Below are positions 35,246 to 44,806 of a DNA stretch of 64,000 bases, in pieces. The stretch comes from Streptomyces antimycoticus (GTDB lineage: Bacteria > Actinomycetota > Actinomycetes > Streptomycetales > Streptomycetaceae). A model generated the notes under the pieces. The model did not search any database. It was not told the origin of the DNA and saw only the letters and a program-made list of their open reading frames with translations. Location of the stretch: NCBI RefSeq assembly GCF_005405925.1, contig NZ_BJHV01000001.1, positions 8,184,001-8,248,000 on the forward strand, in the 5' to 3' direction. Position 1 is the stretch's first letter. Each line of letters starts with the position of its first letter. Position numbers and translations under genes: made by a program.

Positions 35246-36184
35246 TCAGCGCGCGCCCAGATGGCGTTCGAGACGCTCGCCCACCCCTGGGCACCGCTCC
35301 CGGGTGATGTCCAGGAAGGCCGCCAGCACGGGGGAGCGGTCCTGGGCGCGGAAGGACATCACCAGCTCCGGCAGCTCCACCCGCGGGCTCACCTCGCACA
35401 CCCGGACGTCCGGCCGCGCCGCCACCCGCAGACATGCCGGGCCGAGCCCCACCCCGACCCCGCACGAGGCCAGCCCGATGATGGTGTGCGCATCCCACGC
35501 CTCGGTGACCCCACCGGCCCGCGCGGGCGCCTCGGTGCCCTCGTCCAGCAGCGCGGTCAGCCAGGCGGCGACCACCGGCTCCTCGTCCGCGGGCGCCACG
35601 ATCAGATGCTGGCCCCTGAGCTGCTCGACGCTCACCTTGGACTGCCCGGCGAACGGATGGGCGGCACCGACGACCGCCACCAGATGGTCCCGGCCGACCG
35701 TGACCGAGACCAGATCCTCGGCACCCGCGCCCCGGGGCGCACCGCGTCCGATAGCGATGTCCAGCTCGCCCGCGAGCAGCGCGGCCGTGGACCGGCGTGT
35801 CGACATCTCCCGCAGCCCCAGTCGCACCTCGGGGCGTTCCCGGATGAACTGACCCAGCACGGATGGCAGCAGCTCCAGCAGCGCCGAGCCGATGAAGCCG
35901 AGCCGCAGCTGCCCCGTCTCGCCCCTGGCGGCCCGGCCCGCGGCCGATACGGCGGCCGACATCTCGGCCAGCGCCCGGCGCGCCCTGGCCAGGAACGCCT
36001 CGCCCGCGGCGGTCGGGAACACCCCACGCGCCGTTCGATCGAAGAGGCGGGCGCCCAGCTCCCGCTCCAGCGCCGCGATCTGCTGGGACAGCGGGGGCTG
36101 GGCGATCCCGAGGGCGGCGGCCGCCCGTCCGAAGTGCTGATGCTCGGCCACCGCCAGGGCGTACCGCAGATGTCGTGACTCCAT
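35246..36184 (-). CDS. LysR-family transcriptional regulator
   Basis: A 312-residue LysR protein. HTH residues 1-60 (HLRYALAVAEHQHFGRAAAA, then GIAQPPLSQQIAALERELG), then an effector domain (LRLGFIGSALLELLPSVLGQ, ELDIAIGR, GVGVGLGPACLRVAARPDVR). ATG 36184. It is divergent from the alpha/beta hydrolase gene, with GATATC-rich operator sequence between them, so it most likely controls that gene and itself. Confidence 0.87.
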   Translation of the reverse strand: MESRHLRYALAVAEHQHFGRAAAALGIAQPPLSQQIAALERELGARLFDRTARGVFPTAAGEAFLARARRALAEMSAAVSAAGRAARGETGQLRLGFIGSALLELLPSVLGQFIRERPEVRLGLREMSTRRSTAALLAGELDIAIGRGAPRGAGAEDLVSVTVGRDHLVAVVGAAHPFAGQSKVSVEQLRGQHLIVAPADEEPVVAAWLTALLDEGTEAPARAGGVTEAWDAHTIIGLASCGVGVGLGPACLRVAARPDVRVCEVSPRVELPELVMSFRAQDRSPVLAAFLDITRERCPGVGERLERHLGAR

Positions 36185-36192
36185 CGGACCGA

Positions 36193-36224
36193 GGATATCC
36201 GAGCCGATATCCAGGAGATATCGG
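36193..36224. promoter_or_regulatory. LysR-type operator cluster
   Basis: CCGATATC-CAGGA-GATATCGG (36204-36224) is a perfect 8-base-arm palindrome. The half-site GGATATCC lies at 36193-36200. It sits just upstream of the LysR ATG and about 60 bases before the divergent hydrolase, the standard place for LysR binding. Confidence 0.65.
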
Positions 36225-36254
36225 CGGCGGGGTTGTCAGATATGGCGGTGGATA

Positions 36255-37196
36255 ATGCCGAGCCGTGCCGGTGGACTGTTCTCCATGAGCGCCATGAGCC
36301 CCAGAACACCGTCGAGCGATTCCCACCCCGTGAGCGATAGCCACCCCGCCCCCGCCCCCTCCGGCACCGTGTTCGTGCTGGTCCACGGCGCCTGGCACGC
36401 CTCCTGGCAGTGGGCGCCCACCCAGCGCGCCCTGGCCCGGCGCGGTGCGGCGAGCCTTGCCGTCGACCTGCCGGGGCACGGCTTCGAGGCACCGCTGCCC
36501 TCGGGCCGTCACCTCCCCGGCCAGCCGGGTTTCGCCACCGAGAAGTCGGCGCTGGCCGGGCTGACCCTGGAGGAGTGCGCTGCGGCCGTCGTCGCCGCGC
36601 TGCGATCCGTGCGCCGCCACCAGAAGGTCGCCCTGGTCTCGCACAGCGCCGGTGGCGCCTCGGCGTCCCTGGCCGCGGAGCGGGCCCCCGAGCTCGTCGA
36701 CGAGCTGATCCATCTGTCGTCCTTCGTCCCCGCCGGACGCCCCCGCTTCGCCGACTATCTGACGGCCCCCGAGCAGGCCGCGACCGTACGGGGGCAAGGG
36801 CTGATGCTGGGCGACCCGGAGGCCATCGGCGCGTTCCGGATCAATCCGTTCTCCGTCGATCCGGCGTACGTGGAGGAGCTGCGGCTGACCTACTACCACG
36901 ACGTCCCGGCCGAGTCCTTCGCCCGCTGGTACCACGCCCTGAGCCCCGATCTGCCCTTCGCGGTGCCGACCACCCCGATCGCCCTGACCCGGGAGCGGTG
37001 GGGCCGGATCCCGCGCACCTTCATCCGGTGCGCCGAGGACTGGGCGTGCACCCCCGCGCTGCAGGATCTGATGATCGCGGAGGCCGACGCGGCCATGCCG
37101 GACCAGCCCTTCACCGTGCGGTCGCTGCCGGGCAGCCATTCGCCGTTCGCCGCCCGCCCCGACGAGCTGGCCGCCGCGCTCACCGGCGGCGAATGA
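36255..37196 (+). CDS. Alpha/beta-fold hydrolase
   Basis: A protein of up to 313 residues. FVLVHGAWHASWQWAPTQ is the oxyanion-hole block, ALVSHSAGGASASL holds the nucleophilic Ser, TFIRCAEDWACTPALQ the acid and LPGSHSPFAARPDELA the His. The set resembles the salicylate-esterase/MenH-like group of esterases. The start is unclear: ATG 36255, 36285 or 36294 are in frame and none has a strong ribosome site; homology begins only near residue 37. Likely induced through the divergent LysR protein. Substrate unknown. Confidence 0.82.
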   Translation: MPSRAGGLFSMSAMSPRTPSSDSHPVSDSHPAPAPSGTVFVLVHGAWHASWQWAPTQRALARRGAASLAVDLPGHGFEAPLPSGRHLPGQPGFATEKSALAGLTLEECAAAVVAALRSVRRHQKVALVSHSAGGASASLAAERAPELVDELIHLSSFVPAGRPRFADYLTAPEQAATVRGQGLMLGDPEAIGAFRINPFSVDPAYVEELRLTYYHDVPAESFARWYHALSPDLPFAVPTTPIALTRERWGRIPRTFIRCAEDWACTPALQDLMIAEADAAMPDQPFTVRSLPGSHSPFAARPDELAAALTGGE

Positions 37197-37212
37197 CCAC
37201 CGCCGGTGTCCC

Positions 37213-37320
37213 GCGGCGGTCGGTCGGCCGCCGCCCACCGCCGGTGCCCCGGGGCGGTCGGCCGCCGCCCACCGCAGTGCCCCGGGGCGGTCGGCCGCCG
37301 CGCCGCCCCGGGCCCGCTCG
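37213..37320. repeat. Three tandem GC-rich repeats
   Basis: Units near GGTGCCCCGGGGCGGTCGGC followed by CGCCGCCCACCGC (about 32 bases) recur three times in the gap between the hydrolase and the convergent MerR gene. CCCCGGGG and GGTCGGCCGCC are self-complementary, so it may act as a terminator region. Confidence 0.65.
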
Positions 37321-37404
37321 GCCCGCGTCACAGTCCGCGCCCGCGGCGAGCGGCTCAGCCTGCTTGACAGCCCGCGCCCGCACCCCGGCTGCACGGCCCC
37401 CTGC

Positions 37405-38208
37405 TCAGTCCGCGTCCTGCCCGTACCAGGCCCGCAGCTCATGCTTCATCGACCGCTGGAAGGCGATCACCAGCGCCTCCACCACCAGCGGCTGCATATG
37501 GGCCGACAGCGACTTCTTCGCCTGCATCCGCTCCGGCCCGCTTCCGGACTCGTGATCGCGCTCGGGCCCCCACACCTCGTCCCGGAACAGCCGGCTGAGC
37601 TCGCGCGCCGCGGAGCGGGTGTGTTCCAGGACGACCGCATGGGCCGTGCGTATCGTCTCCATCTCGATCGGCACGTCCAGCAGCCGCAGCCCCAGGTGGA
37701 GCACCTTGGGGTCGATCCGGAAGCGATCCGGGTCGTCGGTGCGCTCCAAGGCGTCCAGTGCGGCCAGCCGGTCGATGTCCTCCTCCGTGAGCTCTCGCCC
37801 GGCCCGCCGGTCCAGCTGTTCGCGGGTCGTCTCCTCGGGGGCGTCCGGGCCCCAGGAGGCGACCAGGGCCCGGTGGAGCGCCAGATCGTCCTCGCTCAGA
37901 TCCGGTGGCAATTGGCTCAGATAGCGCTCGATGGCGGACAGGGTCATGCCGTGGCGCTGGAGCTGTTCGATCAGCGCGAGCCGGGAGAGGTGCTCGGGGC
38001 CGTAGTGGCCGACCCGGCGTGGGCCGATCGCCGGCGGCGGAAGGAGTCCGCGGGTGCTGTAGAAGCGCACGGTGCGCACGGTCACCCCGGCGCGGGCGGC
38101 CAGTTCATCGACGGTGAGGGTGGGTTCCTCGGTGCCGGGGTGGTCATCGGCCGTGCCTCGCTCTCCGCGTCGTCCTGCTCCGCCGGACTGCTGCCCGATC
38201 GGGTTCAT
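37405..38208 (-). CDS. MerR-family transcriptional regulator
   Basis: A 267-residue protein. After a 28-residue disordered start, the MerR winged HTH is clear: LTVDELAARAGVTVRTVRFY, then RVGHYGPEHLSRLALIEQLQ and HGMTLSAIERYL. The long C-terminal half (about 170 residues) has no cysteine pair for metals and is helical, as in TipA/drug-sensing members. ATG 38208. It is divergent from the beta-galactosidase, with 156 bases between. Ligand and targets unknown. Confidence 0.82.
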   Translation of the reverse strand: MNPIGQQSGGAGRRGERGTADDHPGTEEPTLTVDELAARAGVTVRTVRFYSTRGLLPPPAIGPRRVGHYGPEHLSRLALIEQLQRHGMTLSAIERYLSQLPPDLSEDDLALHRALVASWGPDAPEETTREQLDRRAGRELTEEDIDRLAALDALERTDDPDRFRIDPKVLHLGLRLLDVPIEMETIRTAHAVVLEHTRSAARELSRLFRDEVWGPERDHESGSGPERMQAKKSLSAHMQPLVVEALVIAFQRSMKHELRAWYGQDAD

Positions 38209-38281
38209 CAGTATTGCTGTCGCAGCACCGCTGTGAAACCTTCCGCCGCCACTGGCTCAACACCGGGATCAGCACGACCGG

Positions 38282-38310
38282 TTGACGGTCTCTTTACCGA
38301 TGAATAGCGT
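38282..38310 (+). promoter_or_regulatory. Promoter of the GH2 beta-galactosidase gene
   Basis: TTGACG (38282-38287), a 17-base spacer and TAGCGT (38305-38310): a strong vegetative-sigma match. The start would be near 38317, giving a 5' UTR of about 48 bases to the TTG start. Confidence 0.6.
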
Positions 38311-38364
38311 GCGTCGCTGTTCAGCTGTGTTGGTTTTCTTCCGAATCTGTGAGGTGGGGTCGGA

Positions 38365-41300
38365 TTGAGCTCGGAACGCGGCAGCGGCAGATATGGGATA
38401 CGGCGACTGATCGGCGCGGTGCTCGCCATGATCACCGCTGTCGGCCTCGGTCTCACGGCCGCGGACACGGCCGTCGGGAGGTCGTCGGACGCGGGCAAGT
38501 TCCCCGCCGATGTGCATACGTACCTCGAGGACCCGGAGCGGACCGCCGAGGGCCAGGAACCCCCGCACACCCGCCTGCGGCCGGACGGGCCCGACCGCCG
38601 GGCCTGGGAGCGCAGCCTGGACGGATCCTGGCGGTTCGCGATGGCCGACCGGCCGGAGGACGCCCCGAGCGGCTTCTGGAAGGACGGCTACGATGCCTCG
38701 GCGTGGCAGCGCGTCCAGGTCCCGCACACCTGGCAGACCGACGACCTCGACCATCCGGTGTTCCGCAACGTCCAGAGCGAGGTGGCGCCGGACGATCCGC
38801 CCAAGGTGCCCCGTGACACCAATCCGACCGGGGCGTACGTGCGCGACATCGCGGTGCCCCGGAACTGGGACGGGCGCCGGCAGGTGATCCGCTTCGACGG
38901 AGTCACCTCCGGCTGGTTCCTGTGGATCAACGGCCACTACGTCGGCTATGACCAGGGCGGCTATGTGCCCGCCGAGTTCGATGTGACCGACTATCTGCGT
39001 CCCGGGGCCACCAACCGGATCGCCGTCCAGGTGCACCGCTGGAGCGCGGGATCGTATCTGGAGGACTACGACCAGTGGCGCTACGCGGGCATCTTCCGCT
39101 CCGTATCGCTGTACTCCACGCCCACGACCCGCATGGAGGACGCGTACGTCACCACCGATCTCGACGCCACCTACCGGGACGCCACGCTGCGCACCGAAGT
39201 GGACATCGCGCGCACCGGAGGCGACAAGAGTGGACCCCATGAGGTCACCGGGGTGCTCTACGACCCCAAGGGGCGTGAGGTACGGCGTCTGACGGCCGAG
39301 GAGAAGGCCGGGAAGGCCGAGCTGACCGGGCAGATCGCCAATCCCGCCACATGGTCCGACGAGACGCCGAACCTCTATGCGCTGGTGCTCACCCTGCGCG
39401 ATCCGGACGGCAAGGCGATCCAGACCGTGCGCCAGAGCGTCGGATTCCGTGAGATCGAGGTCAAGGACAAGCAGCTCACGCTCAACGGCAAGCGCGTCCT
39501 GATCCGTGGCGTCAACCGCGCCGAGACCGACCCGACCACCGGGCGCCATGCCACCCGCGCCCGGATGGAACAGGACGTCCGGCTGATGAAGCGGCTGAAC
39601 GTCAACGCGATCCGCACCTCCCACTACCCCTCGGACCCGTATCTCTACGAACTCGCCGACCGCGAGGGCATCCTGATCGACGACGAGATGGAGGTCGAGA
39701 CCCACAGCCACGAGAACTGCCCGGACGACTGCCTGGCCGAGCGCCCCGAATGGCAGAAGGCGTTCCTGGAGCGCCACCAGGGCATGGTGGAGCGCGACAA
39801 GAACCACCCCAGCGTCATCATGTGGGACACCGGAAACGAGGCCGGGCTGGGCAAGGCGCACTACGCGATGGCGAAGTGGACCCGGGCGAACGAGCCCAGC
39901 CGCCCGCTCTACCACCAGTCCAACAGCCCCGACGGCGACGCGCCCTACGCGGACATCGCCGGCCCCCGCTATCCGACCCCGGCCTCCCTCGAAACCAAGG
40001 CCAAGACCTTCACCAAGCCCATCGTGATGGGCGAGTACGCCCACGCCATGGGCAACAGCCTCGGCAACTTCCGCGAGTTCTGGGAGGTGATGCGCGCCTA
40101 CCCGAATGCCCAGGGCGGCTTCATCTGGGACTGGGCCGAGCAGAACATCCGCCGTCCGCTGATCACCACCCCCGACTCCTCCGGCAACGACATCGCCGCC
40201 TCCCTCTCCGGCAAGCCCAAGGTGGTAGACGGCTACGGCGGGAAGGGCAAGGCGCTGTATCTGTCCGGACTGGACGACTTCGTCGAGATCTACCGCGATC
40301 CGAAGCTCGACCTCACCGGCACCGCCGTCACCCTCGACGCCCGCGTCAAACCGGCCGAGCCCTGGACCGGGGACTTCACCATCGTCAGCAAGGGCGACCA
40401 GTACGTCCTGCGGATGAAGGACGAGGACACCCTCGAATTCACGATCACCAGCGGCGGCAAACCCCGTACCGTCACCGCCCCCGTGCCCGACGGCTGGACC
40501 GGCGCCTGGCACCGGGTCACCGGCACCTACGACGGCACCGCGCTGCGCCTTAATGCCGACGGTAAGGAGCTCGCCAAGACCGAGTGGAGCGGGCACATCG
40601 ACTACACCGGCTTCGACCTCGGCGTCGGCCGGAACAACGACACCATGGAGGACGGCTGGACCGGCCGGACCGCCAAGGGCACCATCGACCAGGTCCGGGT
40701 CTATGACACGGCGCTCGGCGCGGAGCCGCTCGCTCGGGACCAGGACCCCCGGGGCGACGCCCTGATCGCGCTGGACTTCGACGACTTCACCCGTAAGGGC
40801 AGCTACCTCTCCTACGGGCTCTATGAATCCGGCGTGGACGGTCTGGTCACCGCCGACCGCGACCCGGAGCCGGAGACCGCCCAGCTGGCCTGGGTGCAGG
40901 CCCCGATCCGGATCACCGACCCGGGCGGCGAGGGCGCCCGCACCGGCAAGGTGAAGGTCACCAATGAGCGCGCCTTCACCAGCACCGATGATCTCGCCCT
41001 GCGCTGGACGGTGACCGAGGGCGCGCGGACCGTCGCCGGCGGCACCCGCGCCCTGGACGTCGGGCCCGGCGAGAGCGCCACGGTCCAGCTCCCGGCCCCG
41101 CCCGCCAACCCCGGGGGCTATGAGCGCCATCTGACCGTGCGGGCCGTCACCCAACACTCCACCGACTGGGCCAAGGCCGGGCATGTGGTGTCCTTCGGCC
41201 AGTTCGCGGTCGGCGGCGACAAGGTGCCCGAGCCCGCCCCCGCCCCGGCCGCAGGCGGGCGAGCCAAGGCCGTCGAGCGCGGCGACACCGTGCGGGTCAG

Positions 41301-42168
41301 CGGCGAGGACTTCCAGTACACCTTCGGCAAGAAGGAGGGCACGCTCACCTCGATGCGCGTGGCGGGCCGCGAACTGCTCCGCTCCGGCCCCGAACTGGAC
41401 GCCTGGCGCGCCCCGATCAGCAATGAGCGCTCCGACTGGGGCACCGCCGAGGGCAAGCGCTGGCGGGCCCTGGGTCTTGACCGGCTGCGCACCACCGTCG
41501 ACGGGGTCGAGACGACCCCCGGCGACGACGGCACGGTCACCGTCACCGTCCGCTCCACGGCCGCCGCGCCCGATGTGACCGGCGCGTCCTTCGGCCAGAC
41601 CGTGGCCTACCGGATCGATGGCGCGGGCCAGGTCCGGATCCGGCATCAGGTCGAGGCGCGCGGTGACTTCCGCACCCTGTCCTACCTGCCCAGGATCGGT
41701 CTGCGGCTCAAGGTGCCCGAGCGGTACGGCACCTTCCGGTGGTACGGGCGCGGACCGGTGGAGAACTTCAACGACCGTAAGGACGGCACGCCCATGGGCG
41801 TCTGGTCCTCCTCGGTCGAGGACCAGTACGTCGAGTATCTGAAGCCCCAGGACCACGGCAACCACGACGATGTGCGCTGGGCGTCCCTCACCGACCGCGG
41901 CGGTGCCGGACTGCTGGTCTCCGGCGATCTGGAGGCGGGCGCCAGCGCGTACGACGAGCTCGACCGGGCCGCCTATCCGCACTTCCTCAAGCGCAACGAC
42001 GGCTGGAACACCCTGCACGCCGACCACGCGGTCACCGGCGCCGGCGACACCCCCAACCCGGTGCGCGACCAGTACCGGGTGAAGGCCGACAGCGCCTACG
42101 ACTACACGCTCACCCTGCGCCCGCTCAGCGGCGGCGCGGGGGCGCACACTGGAACAGGAGGGAAGTAA
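38365..42168 (+). CDS. Secreted glycoside hydrolase family 2 (LacZ-like beta-galactosidase) with LamG insert
   Basis: A 1267-residue protein. A signal peptide covers about residues 1-38 (RRLIGAVLAMITAVGLGLTA). The GH2 sugar-binding, immunoglobulin and barrel domains follow. The acid/base Glu is E492 in WDTGNEAGLG and the nucleophile is E557 in GEYAHAMGNS, as in LacZ. Residues about 615-780 are a LamG/concanavalin-like domain (ALYLSGLDDFVEIYRDPKLD, WHRVTGTYDGTALRLNADGK) inserted before the LacZ C-terminal domains (RWYGRGPVENFNDRKDGTPM). The start is TTG at 38365, behind GAGGTGGGG; no better start exists. It acts outside the cell on galactosides, possibly polymer side chains. Confidence 0.87.
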   Translation: MSSERGSGRYGIRRLIGAVLAMITAVGLGLTAADTAVGRSSDAGKFPADVHTYLEDPERTAEGQEPPHTRLRPDGPDRRAWERSLDGSWRFAMADRPEDAPSGFWKDGYDASAWQRVQVPHTWQTDDLDHPVFRNVQSEVAPDDPPKVPRDTNPTGAYVRDIAVPRNWDGRRQVIRFDGVTSGWFLWINGHYVGYDQGGYVPAEFDVTDYLRPGATNRIAVQVHRWSAGSYLEDYDQWRYAGIFRSVSLYSTPTTRMEDAYVTTDLDATYRDATLRTEVDIARTGGDKSGPHEVTGVLYDPKGREVRRLTAEEKAGKAELTGQIANPATWSDETPNLYALVLTLRDPDGKAIQTVRQSVGFREIEVKDKQLTLNGKRVLIRGVNRAETDPTTGRHATRARMEQDVRLMKRLNVNAIRTSHYPSDPYLYELADREGILIDDEMEVETHSHENCPDDCLAERPEWQKAFLERHQGMVERDKNHPSVIMWDTGNEAGLGKAHYAMAKWTRANEPSRPLYHQSNSPDGDAPYADIAGPRYPTPASLETKAKTFTKPIVMGEYAHAMGNSLGNFREFWEVMRAYPNAQGGFIWDWAEQNIRRPLITTPDSSGNDIAASLSGKPKVVDGYGGKGKALYLSGLDDFVEIYRDPKLDLTGTAVTLDARVKPAEPWTGDFTIVSKGDQYVLRMKDEDTLEFTITSGGKPRTVTAPVPDGWTGAWHRVTGTYDGTALRLNADGKELAKTEWSGHIDYTGFDLGVGRNNDTMEDGWTGRTAKGTIDQVRVYDTALGAEPLARDQDPRGDALIALDFDDFTRKGSYLSYGLYESGVDGLVTADRDPEPETAQLAWVQAPIRITDPGGEGARTGKVKVTNERAFTSTDDLALRWTVTEGARTVAGGTRALDVGPGESATVQLPAPPANPGGYERHLTVRAVTQHSTDWAKAGHVVSFGQFAVGGDKVPEPAPAPAAGGRAKAVERGDTVRVSGEDFQYTFGKKEGTLTSMRVAGRELLRSGPELDAWRAPISNERSDWGTAEGKRWRALGLDRLRTTVDGVETTPGDDGTVTVTVRSTAAAPDVTGASFGQTVAYRIDGAGQVRIRHQVEARGDFRTLSYLPRIGLRLKVPERYGTFRWYGRGPVENFNDRKDGTPMGVWSSSVEDQYVEYLKPQDHGNHDDVRWASLTDRGGAGLLVSGDLEAGASAYDELDRAAYPHFLKRNDGWNTLHADHAVTGAGDTPNPVRDQYRVKADSAYDYTLTLRPLSGGAGAHTGTGGK

Positions 42169-42187
42169 CCGCACCACCGATGGTCCC

Positions 42188-43048
42188 ATGAGCACGCAGC
42201 GCCCCCGCCGTCCCACCGAAGGCCACGACCCGCCGCCCGCCGGCGGCATCCTGTGGGCCGTGGCGGGGGAGCTGCGCAGCCTGCTCGCCCTGCCGGCCGC
42301 GATGACCATGCAGGTGGCGCATCCGGCCGTCGGGGCGGGCGTGGACCAGTACTCCGTCTTCCGCACCGACCCCTGGGGGCGCGGCGAGCGCTCTCTGCGA
42401 TCGGTGCAGCTGTGGGTGTACGGCGGGGCGCAGGCCGAGGCGGAGGGCCGCCGGCTGCGCAGGCTCCACGCGTCCATCCGGGGCGTCGACGCACACGGCC
42501 GCCCGTACCGCGCGCTGGACCCGCCCGTCTATGCCTGGGTGCACGCCACCGGCTATCCGGTCTATCTGCGCGCCCAGCGCTATCTGGGCACCCGCCCCTT
42601 CACCGCCGCCGAGGAGCGGCAGCTGTACGGGGAATGGCTGCGGATCGGACGGGTGCTGGGCATCGACGACCGCGAGATGCCGGGATCCGTCGAGGAGTTC
42701 TGGCCCTACTACCGCACGATGGTGCGCGAACGGCTGGAACCGACCGTTGTCGCCCGTGAACTGACCGCGCCCGACGCGCCCGTCCCTCCACCGGGCCCGC
42801 TGCCGCCCCGGCTGCTGTGGCCGCTGCTGCGCCCGCTGTTCACCCGCTTCCGCGCGTTTCTCACCGTCGGGCTGATGCCGCCGGACGCCCGGGAGGCGAT
42901 CGAGCTGGGATGGACGCGGGGGCAGGAGCGGCGGCTGCGGTGGTTCGGGAGGGTCGTCCGGGTCGTGGTCCCGCTGCTGCCCGAGCGGCTGCGCTATCTC
43001 CCCATCGCGCGTGAGGCCCGGCGCCGCGCCCGCGCCGGACGGCCGTGA
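42188..43048 (+). CDS. Oxygenase MpaB family protein (DUF2236)
   Basis: A 286-residue DUF2236 protein: GGILWAVAGELRSLLALPAA, VAHPAVGAGVDQYSVFRTDPWGR-type core, RYLGTRPFTAAEERQLYGEW and the late WTRGQERRLRWFGRVV. The family includes latex-clearing protein and MpaB, which are haem-b dioxygenases; the conserved His near HPAVGAG would bind haem. It is 19 bases after the GH2 gene, so it may be co-transcribed, though the roles look unrelated. ATG 42188. Confidence 0.82.
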   Translation: MSTQRPRRPTEGHDPPPAGGILWAVAGELRSLLALPAAMTMQVAHPAVGAGVDQYSVFRTDPWGRGERSLRSVQLWVYGGAQAEAEGRRLRRLHASIRGVDAHGRPYRALDPPVYAWVHATGYPVYLRAQRYLGTRPFTAAEERQLYGEWLRIGRVLGIDDREMPGSVEEFWPYYRTMVRERLEPTVVARELTAPDAPVPPPGPLPPRLLWPLLRPLFTRFRAFLTVGLMPPDAREAIELGWTRGQERRLRWFGRVVRVVVPLLPERLRYLPIAREARRRARAGRP

Positions 43049-43090
43049 CCGGGGGATACGCCGAGCGCCGGCGCATCATGGCGACGCCAG

Positions 43091-43122
43091 GCCCCGGCCG
43101 GGGTGGAGGACCCGGCCGGGGC
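43091..43122. terminator. Bidirectional terminator hairpin
   Basis: GCCCCGGCCGGG (43091-43102) pairs perfectly with 43111-43122 around an eight-base loop. It sits between the convergent MpaB-type and M1 peptidase genes. Confidence 0.7.
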
Positions 43123-43130
43123 TTCGGGGC

Positions 43131-44621
43131 TCAGCGGCCGTGGGTGCGGTGCGTGTCCTGGATCCGCTGCCACGACTTCGGGCGCACCGGCGCCTTGGCC
43201 GGGCTCAGCTCCGCCGCCCGCGCCTGCGCCGCGGCAGGCTTCGACGGGGTGAACAGCCAGGTGTCGAAGAGCGTGGCCAGGGGCTTGCCGGACACCTTCT
43301 CCGCGTAGGTCACGAAGTCCTTGACCGAGGCGTTTCCGTACCGGTTCTCCGTCGTCCAGCCCTTGAGGATCGCGAAGAAGTCCTTGTCGCCGATGTGGTT
43401 CCGCAGCGCCTGGAGGGCCAGCGCGCCCCGGTCGTACACGGCGTCATGGAACTGGTTCTCCGGCCCCGGGTTGCCCGGCTCGACCTTCCAGAAGGGGTCG
43501 TCGGCCGGGTAGGAGGCGTAGGTGTAGTCCGCCAGCTCCTGCGCGGTGCCCTCGCCCTCCTTCTCGGACCACAGCCACTGGGCGTAGCTGGCGAAGCCCT
43601 CGTTGACCCAGATGTCGCGCCAGTCCTTCAGCGAGACGCTGTCGCCGAACCACTGATGGGCCAGCTCATGCACGACCAGCGAGGTGTTCGCGCCCTTGGC
43701 GAACCCCTTCGGGCTGTAGAACGGCCGGGTCTGGGTCTCCAGCGCGTAGCCCGTGGGCACATTGGGCACATAGCCGCCCAGCGCGTCGAAGGGGTACGGG
43801 CCGAAGACGGTGGACTCCCAGTCCACGATCTCCGCCGACCGCTCCACGCTCGCCCGCGCCGCCCCCGCGTTGGCCCCGAGGTCCTTGCTGTAGGCGTTGA
43901 TCACCGGCAGACCGTTCGCGGTCGTGTCCGTGGTGATGTCGAACTTGCCGACCGCCAGCGTGGTCAGATAGGTGGCCTGCGGCTTGCCGGAGCGCCAGTT
44001 GTAGCGGGTCCAGCCCAGTTGGGAGCTGGTCGACTGCAGGGTGCCGTTGCTGATCGCCTGCGTTCCGTCCGGCACCGCCACCGACACGTCGTAGGTGGCC
44101 TTGTCGAGCGGATGGTCATTGCTCGGGAACCACCACCACGCCGATTCCGGCTCGTTGGCCGCGATCCCGCCGTCCGGGGTGCGCAGCCATGAGGTGAACC
44201 CGCTCGCCACCACCTTCGAGGGGGTACCGCTGTAGCGCACGACCACGGTGAAGGGGCGGTCGGCGGTCAGCGGCGCGGCCGGGGTGATCTCCAGCTCATG
44301 GTCGCCGGTCTTGGTGAAGGCGGCCTTCTTCCCGCCCACCAGCACCTCGCTCACGTCGAGCGCGAAGTCCAGGTTGAACCGGGACAGATCCTGCCGGGCG
44401 TCGGCCACGATCGTCGCCGTGCCCTCCAGCCGGTCGGTCTTCGGCTGGTACTTCAGCCGAAGGTCGTAATGGGAGACGTCGTACCCGCCGTTTCCGTACG
44501 AGGGGTAGTAGGAGTCCCCGATGCCGGGGGCGCCCGGTGTGGCATCGGCCGCCGATGCCGGGATCGCCAGCAGCAGGCAGGCCGCGGCCGCACCCGGGAC
44601 GAGGAGTCTGTGGTGACGCAC
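43131..44621 (-). CDS. Secreted M1-family zinc aminopeptidase
   Basis: A 496-residue protein with a signal peptide at 1-25 (LLVPGAAAACLLLAIPASA). The M1 site is VVHELAHQWFGD (HExxH plus downstream WVNEGFASYAQW with the third zinc ligand Glu). The usual GAMEN-like substrate motif is replaced by GYALETQTRPFY, as in other secreted actinobacterial members. The C-terminal helical domain is shortened, giving about 500 residues. It probably trims peptides outside the cell. ATG at 44621. The next gene, divergent, is an X-Pro peptidase, so the locus serves extracellular peptide use. Confidence 0.87.
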   Translation of the reverse strand: MRHHRLLVPGAAAACLLLAIPASAADATPGAPGIGDSYYPSYGNGGYDVSHYDLRLKYQPKTDRLEGTATIVADARQDLSRFNLDFALDVSEVLVGGKKAAFTKTGDHELEITPAAPLTADRPFTVVVRYSGTPSKVVASGFTSWLRTPDGGIAANEPESAWWWFPSNDHPLDKATYDVSVAVPDGTQAISNGTLQSTSSQLGWTRYNWRSGKPQATYLTTLAVGKFDITTDTTANGLPVINAYSKDLGANAGAARASVERSAEIVDWESTVFGPYPFDALGGYVPNVPTGYALETQTRPFYSPKGFAKGANTSLVVHELAHQWFGDSVSLKDWRDIWVNEGFASYAQWLWSEKEGEGTAQELADYTYASYPADDPFWKVEPGNPGPENQFHDAVYDRGALALQALRNHIGDKDFFAILKGWTTENRYGNASVKDFVTYAEKVSGKPLATLFDTWLFTPSKPAAAQARAAELSPAKAPVRPKSWQRIQDTHRTHGR

Positions 44622-44806
44622 GAGTCCTCCAACTCGTAGGGGAGAACGATCACTCGTGACCTTATGTACTCCTCACACGCACCTCACGTCCATCACGCCG
44701 TCCGACATCCAATCGACATCCGGACGCAACGCGAATCGACTCGGACACGATCGCGACACGTATCGCCCTCTTCTGTACGGGAGTTGACTCGCGCTACCGT
44801 CCGGCC

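Noticed and set aside
31236..37442. Minus-strand open frame of about 2068 codons
   Set aside because: It lies antisense to the racemase, fadA and fadB genes and has no family features; long antisense frames arise from high GC at third positions.
38269..42477. Minus-strand open frame of about 1400 codons opposite the beta-galactosidase
   Set aside because: Antisense shadow of a gene with clear GH2 catalytic motifs; Val/Gly/Ala-rich text without domains.
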